A stretch of DNA of 64,000 nucleotides from Methanohalophilus mahii DSM 5219 (GCF_000025865.1 NC_014002.1:1116001-1180000); one strand, 5' to 3'; shown: positions 45,664-55,382, counted from the stretch's first letter. Program-made: numbers and translations. Notes: a model not told the origin generated them from the sequence alone.

Positions 45664-46068
45664 ATGTTCACACTAACAGTTGCTCCGCGTTTTGGAGATA
45701 TTGACGGACTTCGTCATGTAAATAATACCGTAATTCCCGAATGGTTCGAAATGGGGAGAAATCCCATATTCCGGATATTTACTCCCGATCTGGACCTCAC
45801 TCCGGAAAAATGGCGTCTTATTATGGCTCGCACAGAATTCGATTTCCTGGGAGAGATGTATTTTGACGGGGATGTCGAAATACGCACCTATATTGCCCGC
45901 CTGGGTAATTCTTCTTTTACAATCGGGCATGAAGCCTGGCAAAGAGGAGAATTAAAAGCAAAAGGTAAAGCAGTAATTGTACATTATGATTTCATGGAAA
46001 AGAAGTCTTTACCAATTCCACCTGAGATACGTACAAAGCTCGAGGAACACCTGATAGAGGAACAGTAA
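45664..46068 (+). CDS. Acyl-CoA thioesterase (4HBT hotdog fold)
   Basis: 134 residues. The hotdog signature with catalytic aspartate is [20 protein letters not shown] (about 10-29). It would hydrolyse acyl- or hydroxybenzoyl-type CoA esters. It starts 9 bases after the regulator stop and precedes the acyl-CoA synthetase, so acid activation and release are encoded together. Confidence 0.88.
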   Translation: MFTLTVAPRFGDIDGLRHVNNTVIPEWFEMGRNPIFRIFTPDLDLTPEKWRLIMARTEFDFLGEMYFDGDVEIRTYIARLGNSSFTIGHEAWQRGELKAKGKAVIVHYDFMEKKSLPIPPEIRTKLEEHLIEEQ

Positions 46069-46087
46069 ACATAAAGGAGCTGGTACT

Positions 46088-47743
46088 ATTCGTTTTGAAA
46101 ACGAGACTATAACAGATGTCTTCGAAGAGATGGTAAAAAAATATCCTCAAAAGGATTTTATGGTTTATCCAGACCGGAATCTTCGTTTTAATTACAGTCA
46201 ATTCAATGAGCGTGTGGATGACCTGGCAAAAGGTTTGCTTGCCCTGGGACTTAAAAAGGGAGATCACATAGGCATATGGGCACGTAATATTCCCGACTGG
46301 CTGACTTTCTTTTTTGCCGCTTCCAAGATCGGTGCAGTACTTGTAACTGTAAATACCGCATACCGAAGCCACGAACTTGCGTATGTGGTAAAACAGTCCG
46401 ATATGAAAGCACTGGCTATAATTGATGGATTCAGGAATGTTGACTATGTTCAAACTGTATATGACATTGTGCCTGAACTCAAAACACAGCAAAGAGGCAA
46501 TCTTAACAGCAAGGAATTCCCCGAACTGAATCATGTTATCTATATCGGACAGGAAAAACACAGGGGTATGTACAATACCCGTGAATTGCTTCTGCTTGGA
46601 AAACATGGTTCTGACGGCGAACTTGCAAAAATAAAGGCATCCACTACCGCTGATGATGTGGCCAACATGCAGTACACATCCGGTACAACCGGTTTCCCAA
46701 AAGGGGTAATGCTGACCCACAAAAATATCCTCAACAACGGTTATTACATCGGTGAAAAACAAAAATTCACAGATCAAGATCGCCTGTGCCTGCCTGTGCC
46801 CCTATTCCACTGTTTTGGGATTGTCCTCGGGGTACTTGCAGCGCTGAGCCATGGGGCAACGCTGGTGATGCTTGAAACATTTGATCCGCTCCTTGTACTT
46901 GCAGCGGTCCAGAAGGAGAAATGTACGGCCCTCTACGGCGTACCTACCATGTTCATTGCAGAACTCAACCATCCAATGTTCGACATGTTTGACCTGTCAT
47001 CACTGCGTACAGGAATCATGGCTGGTTCACCGTGTCCCATCGAAACCATGAAGAAGGTCATTTCGGATATGCACTGTGATGAGATCACAATTGCTTACGG
47101 TCTCACGGAAGCCTCTCCGGTAATGACCCAGACCAGTACCGATGATACCATTGAAAGGAGAGTCAGTACCGTTGGTATAGCAATGCCACAAATAGAAGTT
47201 AAGGTCGTTGATCCGGATACAGGAGAAAAACTCGGCCCGGGACAGCAGGGCGAAATCTGCTGCCGTGGATACAATATAATGAAAGGTTACTACAAAATGC
47301 CTGAAAAGACAGCCGAAACAATCGATAAAGATGGATGGCTTCACAGCGGTGATCTGGGGACAATGGATGAATATGGATACTACAAGATAACCGGACGTAT
47401 CAAGGATATGATCATTCGCGGCGGGGAAAATATCTACCCAAGAGAGATAGAAGAATTCCTGTACACCATAGACGGTGTCCGGGATGCACAGGTGATAGGT
47501 ATCCCGGATGACAAATACGGTGAAATCGTGGGTGCTTTTGTAATGATTCAGGAAGGGTCTGACCTGAGCGAAGAAGACATACGTGATTACAGTATGCAGA
47601 AAATTGCAAAATATAAGGTTCCAAAACACGTCTTCATCGTGGATGAATACCCAATGACAGCAAGCGGTAAGATCCAGAAATTCAAGTTGCGCAAGATGGC
47701 GACTGAGTTACTGGAAAAGAAGCAGAAAGAAGAGCAAATTTAA
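46088..47743 (+). CDS. AMP-forming acyl-CoA synthetase, possible ATT start
   Basis: ANL-superfamily ligase. The ATP-binding P loop is [11 protein letters not shown] (about 197-207 from ATG 46130), followed by YGLTEASP, the hinge region [19 protein letters not shown] and the C-terminal GKIQKF. The first ATG is 46130, but the 14 codons before it ([14 protein letters not shown]) look like the normal N-terminal helix of the family. AAGGAG (46074-46079) lies 8 bases before ATT 46088, with no standard start in frame, so ATT initiation is possible. It activates a carboxylic acid with ATP and CoA; substrate unknown. Confidence 0.88.
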   Translation: MRFENETITDVFEEMVKKYPQKDFMVYPDRNLRFNYSQFNERVDDLAKGLLALGLKKGDHIGIWARNIPDWLTFFFAASKIGAVLVTVNTAYRSHELAYVVKQSDMKALAIIDGFRNVDYVQTVYDIVPELKTQQRGNLNSKEFPELNHVIYIGQEKHRGMYNTRELLLLGKHGSDGELAKIKASTTADDVANMQYTSGTTGFPKGVMLTHKNILNNGYYIGEKQKFTDQDRLCLPVPLFHCFGIVLGVLAALSHGATLVMLETFDPLLVLAAVQKEKCTALYGVPTMFIAELNHPMFDMFDLSSLRTGIMAGSPCPIETMKKVISDMHCDEITIAYGLTEASPVMTQTSTDDTIERRVSTVGIAMPQIEVKVVDPDTGEKLGPGQQGEICCRGYNIMKGYYKMPEKTAETIDKDGWLHSGDLGTMDEYGYYKITGRIKDMIIRGGENIYPREIEEFLYTIDGVRDAQVIGIPDDKYGEIVGAFVMIQEGSDLSEEDIRDYSMQKIAKYKVPKHVFIVDEYPMTASGKIQKFKLRKMATELLEKKQKEEQI

Positions 47744-47761
47744 TTCTCGCTCTTTCTATTT

Positions 47762-48157
47762 TTACTCATAAAGCGATATATCATAATCCAGCGCCGTTGT
47801 TCTTTTAGCACATTCACTGCCATTATGTATCATTTCATCTATACTTCTTTTCAAATTGGCAGGATGCATGGCTCCAACATGTGTTTTTATGAGATTTCCA
47901 TCGCAGAAGTAGAGAAATGTGGTAGTGCCCCGAATATTATATCTTGTTGCAATACCGGGATTTTCTCTGGGGTTAACCATCACAAAATTAACTGAATCCC
48001 CATACTGTTTTGAATACTCTCTGAAATGAGGTTCAATAGCCCTGCAATGAGAGGACATGTGGGCAGGAATGCCATAACAAGGGTCGGTTTTTCTCTCTGT
48101 GCAACAATATCCAGCAGTGTACTGTCGGTGGCAGAAGCTATTGATTGATTGATTCAT
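47762..48157 (-). CDS. Thioredoxin-fold protein with two compensating frameshifts
   Basis: The 131-residue frame is open, but only its last two thirds (HCRAIEPHFREY onward, with NIRGTTTFLYF) look like thioredoxin. Between 48140 and 48050 the thioredoxin-like sequence is in another frame (ASATDSTLLDIVAQ, KPTLVMAFLPTCP). Removing 4 bases from the AATC repeat at 48140-48154 and 2 from GAGAGG at 48049-48054 restores a continuous protein with the CPHC redox centre. The present reading therefore lacks the first active-site cysteine. It may be a pseudogene, a phase-variable gene or hold sequence errors. Confidence 0.6.
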   Translation of the reverse strand: MNQSINSFCHRQYTAGYCCTERKTDPCYGIPAHMSSHCRAIEPHFREYSKQYGDSVNFVMVNPRENPGIATRYNIRGTTTFLYFCDGNLIKTHVGAMHPANLKRSIDEMIHNGSECAKRTTALDYDISLYE

Positions 48158-48232
48158 CACTTAATTCTTTTGTATGAACAAAGATAAAGTTTTCTCAAAC
48201 CTTCAGGCATCATCCCGGGAATTATAATGTTC

Positions 48233-48628
48233 TCAATTTTCTTTTTCTTTACGGAATTTGTGAAGCGCGATCTCAATGGTAGTACTTAGATCCTTTTCAG
48301 TAAAAGGCTTAAGTATATATCCATCCGGATCTGTTTCTTTAGCTTTTTTAAAAGTTACATCATCCGAATGGGCCGTAAGATAGACCACCGGAAGGGAAAA
48401 TCTATCTCTGATTATTTTGGTTGCTTCGATACCATTCATGTCCCCTTTAAGCCTGATATCCATAAGCACCAAATCCGGGAATGTCCCTTCTACCTTAGTA
48501 ATAGCATCCCTTCCTGTAGAGGCAACGCCTGAAACAATATAACCCAGATCTTTCAAACGGCGTTTTATTACCATTGCCACTATAGCTTCATCTTCTACAA
48601 CCAGTATTCGTGATTTATTCAATATCAC
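48233..48628 (-). CDS. Response regulator, receiver domain only
   Basis: 131 residues. VVEDEAIVA at the start, phosphorylated aspartate about D56 in LVLMDIRLKGDMNG, threonine in YLTAHSDD and lysine in LKPFTEKDL. Its ATG overlaps the stop of the histidine kinase gene (ATGA), so it is the kinase partner. It has no output domain and should act through protein contact, possibly with the Msr regulators encoded upstream. Confidence 0.92.
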   Translation of the reverse strand: MILNKSRILVVEDEAIVAMVIKRRLKDLGYIVSGVASTGRDAITKVEGTFPDLVLMDIRLKGDMNGIEATKIIRDRFSLPVVYLTAHSDDVTFKKAKETDPDGYILKPFTEKDLSTTIEIALHKFRKEKEN

Positions 48629-50808
48629 ACCTCTTTTTCCCTAAAAGTAATCCTGAAACAGGTCCTGTAATCTGTAGTATCAAGTTCAATATCCCCATCG
48701 ATCTGGCTTACAAGATTGGAAACAAGTTGTAAGCCCAGTGAGTCGGTATTTCTGAAGTCGATATCAGCCGGGAAGGCACCTCCCGAATCTTCAACCTTTA
48801 GTATGAATTGACCTGCATACTTAAAAAAGTCAATGTTAATAACTCCATTCTCACCCTCAATAAAAGCATGTTGCAAAGCATTTGAAGTCAATTCATTAAT
48901 GATAATGCCCAGAGGTACGGCAGAATCCATATCCAGATATAGATTCTCGACATTAAGATGAATTTTGATAGTATCCTCGTCAACATTATAGGAATTGATG
49001 AGATGTTCAACAAGATCTTCGACATAATCCGATAAATTGAGACTGGTGAGGTTTTCTGAATGATACAGCTTTTCATGGATCAGGGCAATTGAACGTACTC
49101 TGTTCTCACTTTGCTTGAAGGCCTCCATAACTTCATCCGATTTAAAATTGAGAGATTCAAGGTAAAGAAGACCGGAAACGACCTGCAAATTATTTTTAAT
49201 CCTGTGATGGATCTCCTTAATTCGAATCTTTTCCATCTTTTTCAAAGTCTCTTCGGCCTTTTTACGTTCATTGATATCCAGAATAATCCCCTGTAATTTA
49301 TTTGATGAATTTGCAGAAAAACTACCAATAAAAGTTCTCTCCTCAACCCACTTGACCTCTCCGTCCCTTGTAATTATGCGATATTCATAATTAAATTCCT
49401 TATCGCCTCTGTTAACTGCTTCAAGGAGTTTTTGCTCAACATTTTCAAGATCTCCAGGCACTACTATATCCGCATAGGTAATATGACCATTTGTAAACTC
49501 ATCCTGAGTATAACCAAACTGGGAAATGTTCCTGGATACAAATTCTACCGGCCAATTCTTCTGGGACTTCCACTTGAATACGACTACAGGGCTGCGGTTT
49601 ACTACAGCTTCCATTTCTGCACGCAACCGGTTTGCGTCCTGCAAGCTATCAAGGACCTCATTGAGTCCTTCCGGAATCTTCTTGAAATCAATGTCTACAT
49701 CAGTATTTGCCCTGATGTCAAGATCGCCTTTAAGAGCTGAATCCGAAATAGTCCTGAACTCATCCACAATCCCGTTTATCCGATTGGTAAAAGAGGCTGC
49801 AATAAGATATGCCATCAGTCCCATAAAAACGATGGAAAATGTATAGATCGTGAACAACATCGACCTTAAGGAAGCTACACCTGCAAATATTTCATCCTTC
49901 GGAACAGAAAGAAGAATTGAATAATTGCCCGTGGATATGGGTTCATAAAAGAGTATCACATCTTCCCCATTTGACGGGTCAATGATATCGACATGACCAT
50001 TTTTGCCCTTTTCAATATCACTGGCAACCTCATGAAAGACGGGATTGTCAAAGTCCCTGAGCGTTTTGGAACTAATCCAATCCTTCCTTGTTGGATGGGA
50101 AACAATAATCCCCGTATTACTTACCATAAACAGATAACCGGTCTCAAACGCTTTGACACTACTAACCGTATTGTCTACGTAATCCAGACTTACATCCACC
50201 CCGCCTATACCTATGAATTCATCGTTCTCAATTATCGGAGAGACATAACTCACAAGAAATGCACCCTGATAATAATAGGGTTCGGTTAATTCATCCTGTT
50301 TTGTCCGTTTGGGCAACTGGTAATAATCTGATGTACTGTAATCAACAAGCGGCTCAACATCTACATCCCCCCCAATCCTGTTCCAGTAGGGAAGAAACCT
50401 GCCCGTTTTATCATGAGCGATGGTATTTATGTACCGTTCATCCTCTCCATCAAAAGCATCAGGCTCAAAGCCACTATAAGTTCCTATCAGCTGAGGATTA
50501 TCCTCAAGTATACAGCGTATTACATCGCTGGCTTCCTCTCTTGTAGAAGAGTCATGAATAACGCCCATTGTGGTGGCTATATCCCTTGCAATGGCCATAT
50601 TGGACTTCATATCTGCATTGAATTGATTGGCATAACTTTGTGCCATTTTAGAAGACTGGTCATAAGCAAGCTGTTCCTCCTGAAAAGTAACCGTTGATAT
50701 GACTACTGAAGATGAAATAGACAGGATCAGAAAAACACTTACCACAATATACAGAACAAGTTTAAACCTGAGTGACAGGTCTTTCCATGCCAAATCACTC
50801 ACTTCCAT
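48625..50808 (-). CDS. Cache-PAS histidine kinase, linked to Msr regulators
   Basis: 727 residues. A membrane helix at about 15-38 leads to a large extracellular dCache sensor (about 45-310), a second helix at about 318-342, a HAMP-like linker, a PAS domain (about 405-520) and a HisKA_2-type kinase with EIHHRIKNN (phospho-histidine 534 or 535), N box INELTSNAL near 639 and VEDSGG near 672. It senses an external small molecule. It overlaps the upstream Msr gene by 14 bases. In Methanosarcina acetivorans kinases MsmS and RdmS sit beside Msr genes, but those use GAF/PAS haem sensors. The mtmCB2 context makes methylamine a candidate ligand, which is inference. Confidence 0.9.
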   Translation of the reverse strand: MEVSDLAWKDLSLRFKLVLYIVVSVFLILSISSSVVISTVTFQEEQLAYDQSSKMAQSYANQFNADMKSNMAIARDIATTMGVIHDSSTREEASDVIRCILEDNPQLIGTYSGFEPDAFDGEDERYINTIAHDKTGRFLPYWNRIGGDVDVEPLVDYSTSDYYQLPKRTKQDELTEPYYYQGAFLVSYVSPIIENDEFIGIGGVDVSLDYVDNTVSSVKAFETGYLFMVSNTGIIVSHPTRKDWISSKTLRDFDNPVFHEVASDIEKGKNGHVDIIDPSNGEDVILFYEPISTGNYSILLSVPKDEIFAGVASLRSMLFTIYTFSIVFMGLMAYLIAASFTNRINGIVDEFRTISDSALKGDLDIRANTDVDIDFKKIPEGLNEVLDSLQDANRLRAEMEAVVNRSPVVVFKWKSQKNWPVEFVSRNISQFGYTQDEFTNGHITYADIVVPGDLENVEQKLLEAVNRGDKEFNYEYRIITRDGEVKWVEERTFIGSFSANSSNKLQGIILDINERKKAEETLKKMEKIRIKEIHHRIKNNLQVVSGLLYLESLNFKSDEVMEAFKQSENRVRSIALIHEKLYHSENLTSLNLSDYVEDLVEHLINSYNVDEDTIKIHLNVENLYLDMDSAVPLGIIINELTSNALQHAFIEGENGVINIDFFKYAGQFILKVEDSGGAFPADIDFRNTDSLGLQLVSNLVSQIDGDIELDTTDYRTCFRITFREKEV

Positions 50809-51616
50809 TTATGATTTCAGCCAGCATCTCAGAGGAAACAGGAACAGAAAGATCACAACAATAAACAAATAGTTGTGTCCCCCATTCAATTGAACCTTCA
50901 GTGAAACTTATTATGTCCCTGTGGTCATACATATGTGATTTATTGAAAAAACAGAAGTAAGTAAAATCGTCACCAATAGTTAATGAAGGAATGTAGTCGT
51001 TTTCCCGCAAAAGCCTGACATCAACATTTGACCGCTCGATCAATTTTTGCATATCTGAAGGCGATTGTGCCAGTATTCTCTCCATTACTGAACCCGTAAA
51101 AACCAATTCCAGATTCTTGCCTTGAGAAGAGAGGGAATTAAAAACTTCAACATGATCAGGATGGAAAAAAGAAATCAGAGATTTAATGTAGTTGGATTTA
51201 AGCATATTTGAATGCAACTGCGGCTGCAGATCATACATGTGGTCAAGATCGGGTTCAATGACTTCAACTGCACCCAACTGACCTATATTTTCCAGTAAAT
51301 GACGGGGAATTACATCCATATCACGTGTTTCCCAGTAATATTCTTTGGAATCAAAAACATCAAGCATACATACAAGGGGTGACAGGTTTTCAACTATTAA
51401 CCGCCCGGTAGTCGTAAGATCATAGATTCCCTCGTCATCTTTGGAGACAAGACCTTTTTCCCTTAGTTTTTTGATTTGAGGAAGAATGGAGGATGAGGTT
51501 ACATTAAGGTGGTTTTTTACCTTTTTAATATCAGTGGGACCTTCAAGCAAGAGCAAAAGGAATCTTTCCCTCTTGTCGGAAAGAAATATAGTGTCAATAA
51601 GTTCCTCTGGAGCCAT
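50795..51616 (-). CDS. Msr-type methyltransferase regulator (HTH + FilR1/DUF1724)
   Basis: 273 residues. Winged helix at about 10-75 (DIKKVKNHLNVTSSSILPQI), then the DUF1724 methanogenesis-regulator domain to the end. This is the Msr family that controls methanol and methylsulfide methyltransferase genes in Methanosarcina. It is adjacent to a second Msr gene (10-base gap) and to the kinase, downstream of mtmB2, so regulation of mtmCB2 is likely. Confidence 0.88.
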   Translation of the reverse strand: MAPEELIDTIFLSDKRERFLLLLLEGPTDIKKVKNHLNVTSSSILPQIKKLREKGLVSKDDEGIYDLTTTGRLIVENLSPLVCMLDVFDSKEYYWETRDMDVIPRHLLENIGQLGAVEVIEPDLDHMYDLQPQLHSNMLKSNYIKSLISFFHPDHVEVFNSLSSQGKNLELVFTGSVMERILAQSPSDMQKLIERSNVDVRLLRENDYIPSLTIGDDFTYFCFFNKSHMYDHRDIISFTEGSIEWGTQLFVYCCDLSVPVSSEMLAEIINGSE

Positions 51617-51626
51617 TCAATATCCC

Positions 51627-52409
51627 TCAAATTTCAATCTTTTCACAAAGAGAGCAATAATAGTCGAAAAGCTCCCCTCCCCATTTCAGGGCACTCTCAT
51701 CAAAACTCATTATATCTTTATGATCATAACGGCCGTTTTTATCAAGAAAACTTATGTAAGTAAAACGATCTGAAGTGTCAAGGCCCGGGGGTCTGCAATT
51801 TTCCGGGAAAATATACACATGAATATGTGGAGCCCTTATAAGACGGGCCATTTTAGAATCACAGGACTGTTTCATTCTTTCAAAAACCGGTGGCGTCATG
51901 ATCAAAGACATGCTCTCTGCATGTTCCATTAATTCACAATAAATATCAGGATATTCCGGTCGGTAAAAGGAGATTATCGATTTTATATTTTTGGACTTGA
52001 GCAGGTTTTCAGTGAATTCCCGGGGGATTTCAAATGTATGGTTTAAATCAGGTTCAATCAAAAGGTAATTCCCAAGTTCATACAGTCTGCGAAATAATTT
52101 TGGTGGTAGTTCACTTAAGTCATGTGCTTCCAGATAGGTATCATCATTGCTCACCATCTCTATCGTATTCAAAAGAGGAAGCATTTTCTCAACAATTAGT
52201 TCTCCGATGGTGGAAAGACAGTATTGTTCATTCTCTTCGACTATAAGGTACTTCTCTTTCAGTTTTTTAATCTGGGGCATCATCCCCCTGGAAGTCACAT
52301 TCAGAGATGTCTTTATCTGATCGATGTTCCTGGGGCCTTCCATTAAAAGAAGCAAGAGATTCAATCTCTTATCGGAAAGCCAAACTGTATCACTTAGCGA
52401 AGAACCCAT
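51627..52409 (-). CDS. Msr-type methyltransferase regulator, second copy
   Basis: 260 residues from ATG 52409 (MGSSLSDTVWLSDKRLN); the frame is open to 52502. Same architecture as its neighbour: winged helix (NIDQIKTSLNVTSRGMMPQI) and DUF1724. The two are paralogues but clearly diverged. A TATA-like TTTTTTATACAG sits about 50 bases upstream, inside the mtmB2 terminator region, so the regulator-kinase unit has its own promoter as well as possible read-through. Confidence 0.88.
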   Translation of the reverse strand: MGSSLSDTVWLSDKRLNLLLLLMEGPRNIDQIKTSLNVTSRGMMPQIKKLKEKYLIVEENEQYCLSTIGELIVEKMLPLLNTIEMVSNDDTYLEAHDLSELPPKLFRRLYELGNYLLIEPDLNHTFEIPREFTENLLKSKNIKSIISFYRPEYPDIYCELMEHAESMSLIMTPPVFERMKQSCDSKMARLIRAPHIHVYIFPENCRPPGLDTSDRFTYISFLDKNGRYDHKDIMSFDESALKWGGELFDYYCSLCEKIEI

Positions 52410-52470
52410 TATATCAGAATAGCTGTTGGAAGTGGATATTATTAATAGTTTCTGTATAAAAAAGGAAAAA

Positions 52471-52497
52471 CAAGATCGGTATATGACACCGATCTTG
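52471..52497 (-). terminator. Hairpin after mtmB2
   Basis: CAAGATCGGT (52471-52480) pairs with ACCGATCTTG (52488-52497), a perfect 10-bp stem, followed on the minus strand by TTTTTCC. It is placed like the hairpin after mtmB1. Confidence 0.78.
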
Positions 52498-52507
52498 ATC
52501 AATGGTC

Positions 52508-53884
52508 TTAGAATACCAGACCCAGTTCTTCGAGTTTCTTCTTTGCACCGTCATAGACCTTGACGTATTCTTCAGTCGGTGTCACGGTTGCAACATCATA
52601 ACATTCCTGGAAAGTCTTGCCTGCAGGTGCATTGGCATAATCGCCTTCATAGCTTGCTACAAGTTTGTCCAGAATCTGGTTGACAGTATTGATATCCATA
52701 CCAGCGGTTGCACGTGCGACCTCACCCATCATACGGGCTTCCATACCGGTTGTCTTGTCAGTGATGACACCCTTGGCGGCTGCAACACCGGACAGGATCT
52801 CACGGCCGGATGCGGTATCTGTAATGGACTGGGCTGCAGCCTCAAGCAGGCACATCTCGGTGCATGGACCGGCACATGGATAGTACTGGTTACCGGACAT
52901 AAGGTCGGTGAACTCGGAGATGGTGGCACATGTCCAACCTGCGATCATAAGGGTCTCACGAGTGTTGGTGGAACCCCAGCGGATGTGGACAGGACCATCA
53001 AGGTGCCAGCTGGCACTGCTCATGACCATGGAGTTGAGGTGAGTTGCGACATCGACAATGGCTGTTTCCTCTACACCGCCGGCGTAACCACCAAAGATGG
53101 GCATCTGTTCATCCATGATGATGTCGCTGTTACCCTTGTAGTGGGCAATGACAGCGATTGCGTCAAGATCGATCTTGAGTTCGTTCAGCTGGGAGACTTC
53201 GTGGCTGTCGTTGGAGTTCATACCACCGACACAGTCTGCACCGATGTTACCCTGTGCAGACAGGGAAGTCTCAGGGCCCTAAACAGCCATACCTGGACGA
53301 CCTGCCATGGAAGCGGCGGTCCTGATCTGGCGGGTTTCGGATTTGGATGCAAGAACTTCGTAAGGACTGCCGGGGACAGGAGATTTGCCACGGGCAGAGG
53401 TCATTACACCGTTGACGATGGTGTCACATTCTTTCTCAAGAGCGTAACTCATGTGTACGGGCATGAAAACGTCTTCGGAGATTGGGGAACCGGTTGGACC
53501 ACCCTGCACGATTGGCTTTCTCTTGTCGCCTACTTCACGTTTTCTCATGTAAACGGCGTCACGACCAGTACCAAGCTGGAATTCCCTGTGTGGATTGTTG
53601 ATTGCATCCCAGATCTCGTCTTCTGTGTATTTGACGATACGATGGGTGTCTGTACACCAGATACCACATTCAAGAAGAAGTTCGAAACCGGCTTTGAACA
53701 GCCTTTCCATCTGATCCTTGTCGGTTGGAACGAATTCCTTACCAAAGTCAAGGTTGTATTTCTGCTTCAGTTCCATTGTCTTCATTGGAATGGTCATCAG
53801 GTCCCAGTCATCCTGGGTGCATTTCTCACCGGTCTGGGCACGGTCATAAAAATCATAGCAAGTTACGGATTTGGTAAATGTCAT
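52508..53884 (-). CDS. mtmB2: Monomethylamine methyltransferase MtmB2 with pyrrolysine at 202
   Basis: 458 residues with the amber codon at 53279-53281 read as pyrrolysine. Same reaction as MtmB1. Amino-acid differences from MtmB1 are few and mostly in one patch: SGRDAVYCRKRSVGDKVK in MtmB1 against TGRDAVYMRKREVGDKRK here; the rest is nearly identical also at DNA level, which indicates recent duplication or gene conversion. It follows mtmC2 by 17 bases and is followed by Msr regulators instead of a permease. Confidence 0.97.
53279..53281 (-). other. Amber codon decoded as pyrrolysine in mtmB2
   Basis: Same context as in mtmB1, GCT GTT TAG GGC CCT, followed by 256 sense codons of MtmB. Confidence 0.97.
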
Positions 53885-53901
53885 AAATTATCCTCCCGGT
53901 T

Positions 53902-54555
53902 TTATTTTTTCATTAATTCAAGAGCAACGTTGGCTGCCTCAGCTGCGTTTTCTGCTGTTGCGTCAGCACCGATTTCCTTAATCCAGGAATCTGTGACCGG
54001 AGCGCCACCGAACATTACTTTCACAGAGTCACGCAGACCTTCTTCTTCAAGCAGACGCATGACGTCTTTCTGACCGAGCATGGAAGTGGTCATAAGGGCA
54101 GAGCCGGAGAGCATAAGTTTCTCGCCTTTGTGGGCTGCTACTTCTTCAATGACCTTGTCGTTGGGTACGTCAACACCCATGTCGATAACAGTGAAACCGT
54201 TTGCACCGAGCATGGTTGCAACAAGCCTGTGACCGATGTCATGGATGTCTCCTTCCTGGACGAACTTGATGCAGGTTCCGACGGATTCTGAGGTCTCATC
54301 CTCTGCAAGGATCGGATCAAGAATTTCCATGGCGGCTTTCATTGCCTTGGCAGACATCATGATCTGTGGAAGGTAGACTTCGGCGGCTTCGAATTTGTCA
54401 CCGATGATCTTCATACCGACAGACAGACCATCATTGATGATCTCAAAAGGAGTAAAACCTGCATCCAAGGCTTCCTGGACGAGGGGGCCAGCACCATTGA
54501 TGTCCTGGTTGACAATCGCATCTCTGAGTTTATCATACATTTCCTGTTTTCCCAT
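53902..54555 (-). CDS. mtmC2: Monomethylamine corrinoid protein MtmC2
   Basis: 217 residues, by eye identical to MtmC1, including H105 in EGDIHDIGHR; only scattered synonymous base changes were seen. It carries the methyl group from MtmB to the coenzyme M methyltransferase. GGTGAT lies before ATG 54555, preserved from copy 1, but the sequence beyond diverges at once, so the two copies have different promoters. Confidence 0.96.
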   Translation of the reverse strand: MGKQEMYDKLRDAIVNQDINGAGPLVQEALDAGFTPFEIINDGLSVGMKIIGDKFEAAEVYLPQIMMSAKAMKAAMEILDPILAEDETSESVGTCIKFVQEGDIHDIGHRLVATMLGANGFTVIDMGVDVPNDKVIEEVAAHKGEKLMLSGSALMTTSMLGQKDVMRLLEEEGLRDSVKVMFGGAPVTDSWIKEIGADATAENAAEAANVALELMKK

Positions 54556-54583
54556 TAAATCACCTTATTTTTCATATTATAGA

Positions 54584-54658
54584 TAACCGGCGCGTCGTTA
54601 AAAGAAACTATTTACCGGCTAACAACTACTAAGAATCTGATTATTTATTTTATATAAA
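54584..54658 (-). promoter_or_regulatory. mtmC2 promoter region with TATA box and short repeats
   Basis: A palindromic TATA element TTTATATAAA (54649-54658) gives an expected start near 54625 and a leader of about 70 bases. The leader holds two ACCGGC copies (54586-54591 and 54614-54619), which may be regulator sites. Nothing like this is seen before mtmC1. Confidence 0.5.
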
Positions 54659-54710
54659 TGTTTTCATTATTGAACATAACTTTTTATACTTAAAAACGCA
54701 ATCAAAGGAC

Positions 54711-55121
54711 ATGTCAAAAAAAGAAATGTATCCTATTAAAGAAAAGATGAGCATGGAAAGCCTGGAAAAAAGGATAAGATACATTGAATACCTTACAAAA
54801 GTTTTGACCAGATTGTACTTCATAAAATATCGATACAAAGGTTTTTCAGTGGAAGAATCTGCAAAAAAAACAGGCGTCACAAAAAGGATTGGCTACATAT
54901 GGCAGAGAAGATGGAATCGTGATGGATATCCCGGATTATTCCCAAAATATGGGGGTGGCAGACCTTCAAAGCTCAGTGAAGAACAGAAATACGAACTGAA
55001 AAATATACTTCGGGAAAAAAAGAAATGGAAAACTTCTGATGTAAAGGCAATTATAAAAGAAAACTTTAATGTGGATTATTCATTAAAACAAGTAAAAGTG
55101 ATAATTGATTCCTTATCCTGA
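54711..55121 (+). CDS. HTH protein like the N-terminus of IS630-type transposases
   Basis: 136 residues with two helix-turn-helix units (FSVEESAKKTGVTKRIGYIW and WKTSDVKAIIKENFNVDYS) separated by the GGGRPSKLS linker. This is the DNA-binding half of IS630-family transposases; the DDE catalytic half is missing after the TGA. Either a domesticated stand-alone regulator or a transposon remnant. It starts at ATG 54711 (after AAAGGAC) and is divergent to mtmC2. Confidence 0.7.
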   Translation: MSKKEMYPIKEKMSMESLEKRIRYIEYLTKVLTRLYFIKYRYKGFSVEESAKKTGVTKRIGYIWQRRWNRDGYPGLFPKYGGGRPSKLSEEQKYELKNILREKKKWKTSDVKAIIKENFNVDYSLKQVKVIIDSLS

Positions 55122-55382
55122 TAGTATACGAAGTTACGTGATATACAGATTAAAATTAATTAAAAACTAAGTGATGGCATTATTATCAAATTCAGAATCC
55201 AGAGTTCTTACTAAATGTTAAAGCCAAGCCGTAAAGAACATATCATAAACTACAAACAAAGTTTGGATTAAACCCATTAAAATCCTGTAAATTGTATTAT
55301 ATCTAACAGAGCAGGAAGTAAAGAAGGATAAAGTTTTAAAATATCTTTTCGCCTATTCCAAGGGCATATTCATAAAACCTGG

